Shown: positions 62,711 to 64,000 of the stretch, piece after piece
How the letters are laid out: every line of letters starts with the position of its first letter
How positions within the stretch are numbered: position 1 is the first letter of the stretch
Translations under genes and position numbers: made by a program
The notes under the pieces: generated by a model
The model's database searches: none
Told to the model about the DNA's origin: nothing
What the model saw: the letters and a program-made list of their open reading frames with translations, nothing else
From: Acidovorax radicis N35
Lineage (GTDB): Bacteria; Pseudomonadota; Gammaproteobacteria; Burkholderiales; Burkholderiaceae_C
DNA: 64,000 bases
Direction: 5' to 3'
Assembly (NCBI RefSeq): GCF_000204195.1
Contig: NZ_AFBG01000019.1
Coordinates: 620,001-684,000, forward strand

Positions 62711-64000
62711 TTATTTGTCCGCCCAGACATAAAAGCCAATGCCTTGCTCAAGATACTGCTGGCCCAGATTGGCATTGATGTAGTTGCGCTCTGCCGCACT
62801 GGTTGTATAGAAGTAGGTTCCCGTATTGCGGTTGAGGTAGCGGTAGACGGGCATGGCTCCATTGCCCGGCGCAGCCTGCCCCCACCATGCCGTACCTTCC
62901 AGAGCCACGGATGGGAACGTCTGGCGCATCGCATCGCGCTCCACTGGGCTGGCCGTATAGAGATGCATCTTGCGTGCCAGATCCACCAGTCGATACACCG
63001 GGAACAGGTTAGAGCCCTCAATGGGGTACGCGTAGAAGATCGCGCCTTCATAGACGAAGTTCGATGCAAACTGATTGATCAGGAGGTCCCGCTCGCCCAC
63101 GTTGCTGGTGTAGAAGTGCTCCAGCCCTGCCATGTTGTAGAAGCGATAGACAGGCACCCGGCCCGTGGGGCCGGAGGGCGGCGTGGCGGACGACAACCAG
63201 TTCTTCAGCGCAGCGTTGTACGCCACGTCAAAACGGCCATAGAAATCGGGGGATGCAATCGCCGAGCAGCTGGAGCTGCCGCCGTAGAGCGTACCGATCA
63301 CGTATGCACCGTCCTTGAACAGGGCGGAGCCACTGCTGCCGCCTTCGGTGGTGCCCTCGCTCCAGCTCACTCGGTAAAAATTGCCCGACGAACCGCTGCA
63401 CTGGAACTCGGTGCCACTGGTGGCCGTGCAGGAAGTCAGACTCGTCAACGAGCCCAGGCTCACCTTGAGCAAATCGCCCCGGGGATGGTGCAGGCCCACC
63501 ACCGACGAGCTCAGTGCCTGGGTGCCGGCATCCCAGCCGGCGAAGACGGCGCCCGATGGAGGCGTGTCGTTGAGCCGCAGGAAGGATGTGTCCGTACCCG
63601 CCGAAGCGTAGAGCAGCGAAGCGCCATTGACGCGCTTGGTGGTCGTGCTCGACAGGGTCCGGCTGTTGCACACAGGGGCGCGGTAGAACCAGTCGGTCTG
63701 CAGCGAGGAGGCTTCGGCCTGCTTGGAGATGCAATGGTTGGCCGTCAGAAAATACGGCGTGCCCGACGACTGGCTGTCATTGAGCAGTGTGCCGGTGCAA
63801 AGAAAGGAGTTGGCTCCGGACGTGAAGATCATGCGGGCCACGGCATTGCGCTGGTTCGCGTAGGCTTCGTAGCAGCTGGCGTCCAAGTGGCAGGATGCCG
63901 ATTCGTTGATCTTGGTGGAAAGCTCTTCCTCGGTGGGAATAGACAGGTTCTCGAAGATGTGCGAGACGCGCGGCACCGAAAGGTCTACCGTGCCGGGGTT
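62711..64000 (-). CDS. Secreted trypsin-like serine protease with DUF5648 repeats, 5' truncated
   Basis: The frame is open to the window edge, so the signal and pro-region are missing. Catalytic triad: H in FLTANHCIS, D in GTDTSFLRL and S in TEGGSSGSALF, as in lysyl-endopeptidase-like proteases. Several Cys pairs suggest disulfides and export. The C-terminal part has three repeats of about 45 residues with PVYRFYN, FPVYRLVD and MPVYRYLN, each followed by HFYT/HLYT/YFYT; this is the DUF5648 module, common on secreted hydrolases and probably binding glycans. Ends 9 bp before ruvB on the same strand. Confidence 0.9.
   Translation of the reverse strand, partial: NPGTVDLSVPRVSHIFENLSIPTEEELSTKINESASCHLDASCYEAYANQRNAVARMIFTSGANSFLCTGTLLNDSQSSGTPYFLTANHCISKQAEASSLQTDWFYRAPVCNSRTLSSTTTKRVNGASLLYASAGTDTSFLRLNDTPPSGAVFAGWDAGTQALSSSVVGLHHPRGDLLKVSLGSLTSLTSCTATSGTEFQCSGSSGNFYRVSWSEGTTEGGSSGSALFKDGAYVIGTLYGGSSSCSAIASPDFYGRFDVAYNAALKNWLSSATPPSGPTGRVPVYRFYNMAGLEHFYTSNVGERDLLINQFASNFVYEGAIFYAYPIEGSNLFPVYRLVDLARKMHLYTASPVERDAMRQTFPSVALEGTAWWGQAAPGNGAMPVYRYLNRNTGTYFYTTSAAERNYINANLGQQYLEQGIGFYVWADK

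Overview
This window is high-GC bacterial chromosome, most likely from a betaproteobacterium of the family Comamonadaceae (Acidovorax or a close relative). The evidence is the gene content: fabAB, an FFLEELY-motif protein, Bug-type solute-binding proteins, an Lrp-hppD-phhA tyrosine region and a class I lipase with its foldase. Dense operons with ATGA and TGATG overlaps and a dispersed palindromic repeat fit the same group. The assignment is inference; there is no rRNA or tRNA here to test it. I saw no tRNA, rRNA, CRISPR array, transposase or prophage, so this is mostly core chromosome with a few accessory patches.

Layout. 1-9.4 kb: the end of a LysR regulator, fabA-fabB (unsaturated fatty acid synthesis), corC-lnt (lipoprotein N-acylation), an acetyltransferase and an uncharacterised three-gene ABC system. 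9.4-15.4 kb: an Lrp regulator, a secreted lipase with its foldase, hppD, a Bug binding protein and phhA (phenylalanine to tyrosine to homogentisate). 15.4-19.3 kb: repeats, an alpha/beta hydrolase, an FFLEELY protein and fadD. 19.4-25.8 kb: a complete ribose operon rbsBACRKD behind a tandem LacI-type operator. 26-28 kb: a metallo-hydrolase, an AT-rich orphan membrane gene and a pseudogene broken by one stop codon. 28-34 kb: slt, fthC, GST, NIPSNAP, cca and an acetyltransferase.

34.2-38.6 kb is the most interesting part. An ECF sigma factor and a multi-pass NrsF-type anti-sigma factor are transcribed divergently from a bufferin operon: a small four-cysteine exported peptide (BufA), the MNIO/DUF692 modifying enzyme (BufB), its partner (BufC) and a DoxX protein. 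Thioredoxin 2 lies convergent. Both divergent promoters carry the same bipartite element GTAACC-N16-CGAA, so the sigma factor probably drives its own operon and the modified-peptide operon under metal or envelope stress.

38.8-64 kb: otsB-GH15-otsA (trehalose), a sulfonate-type ABC transporter with a TauD-like dioxygenase, eutBC (ethanolamine ammonia-lyase), a DUF3604 protein with a Bug binding protein, and a MidA-type methyltransferase. Then come a pteridine-reductase-like SDR, folB, ttcA, a DUF4136 lipoprotein, a histidine phosphatase and a DSD1-type PLP enzyme. The last genes are a fusion of a membrane fatty-acid-hydroxylase domain with a TMEM86/YhhN domain, a membrane protein, ruvB and the start-truncated end of a secreted trypsin-like protease.

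One dispersed palindromic element (about 50-60 bp) occurs at least 11 times. Six copies lie inside conserved genes (lnt, rbsA, cca, midA-like, SDR, hydroxylase fusion) without breaking the frame. Three larger inverted-repeat elements fill the gene-free stretches at 5.4, 9.4 and 15.5 kb.
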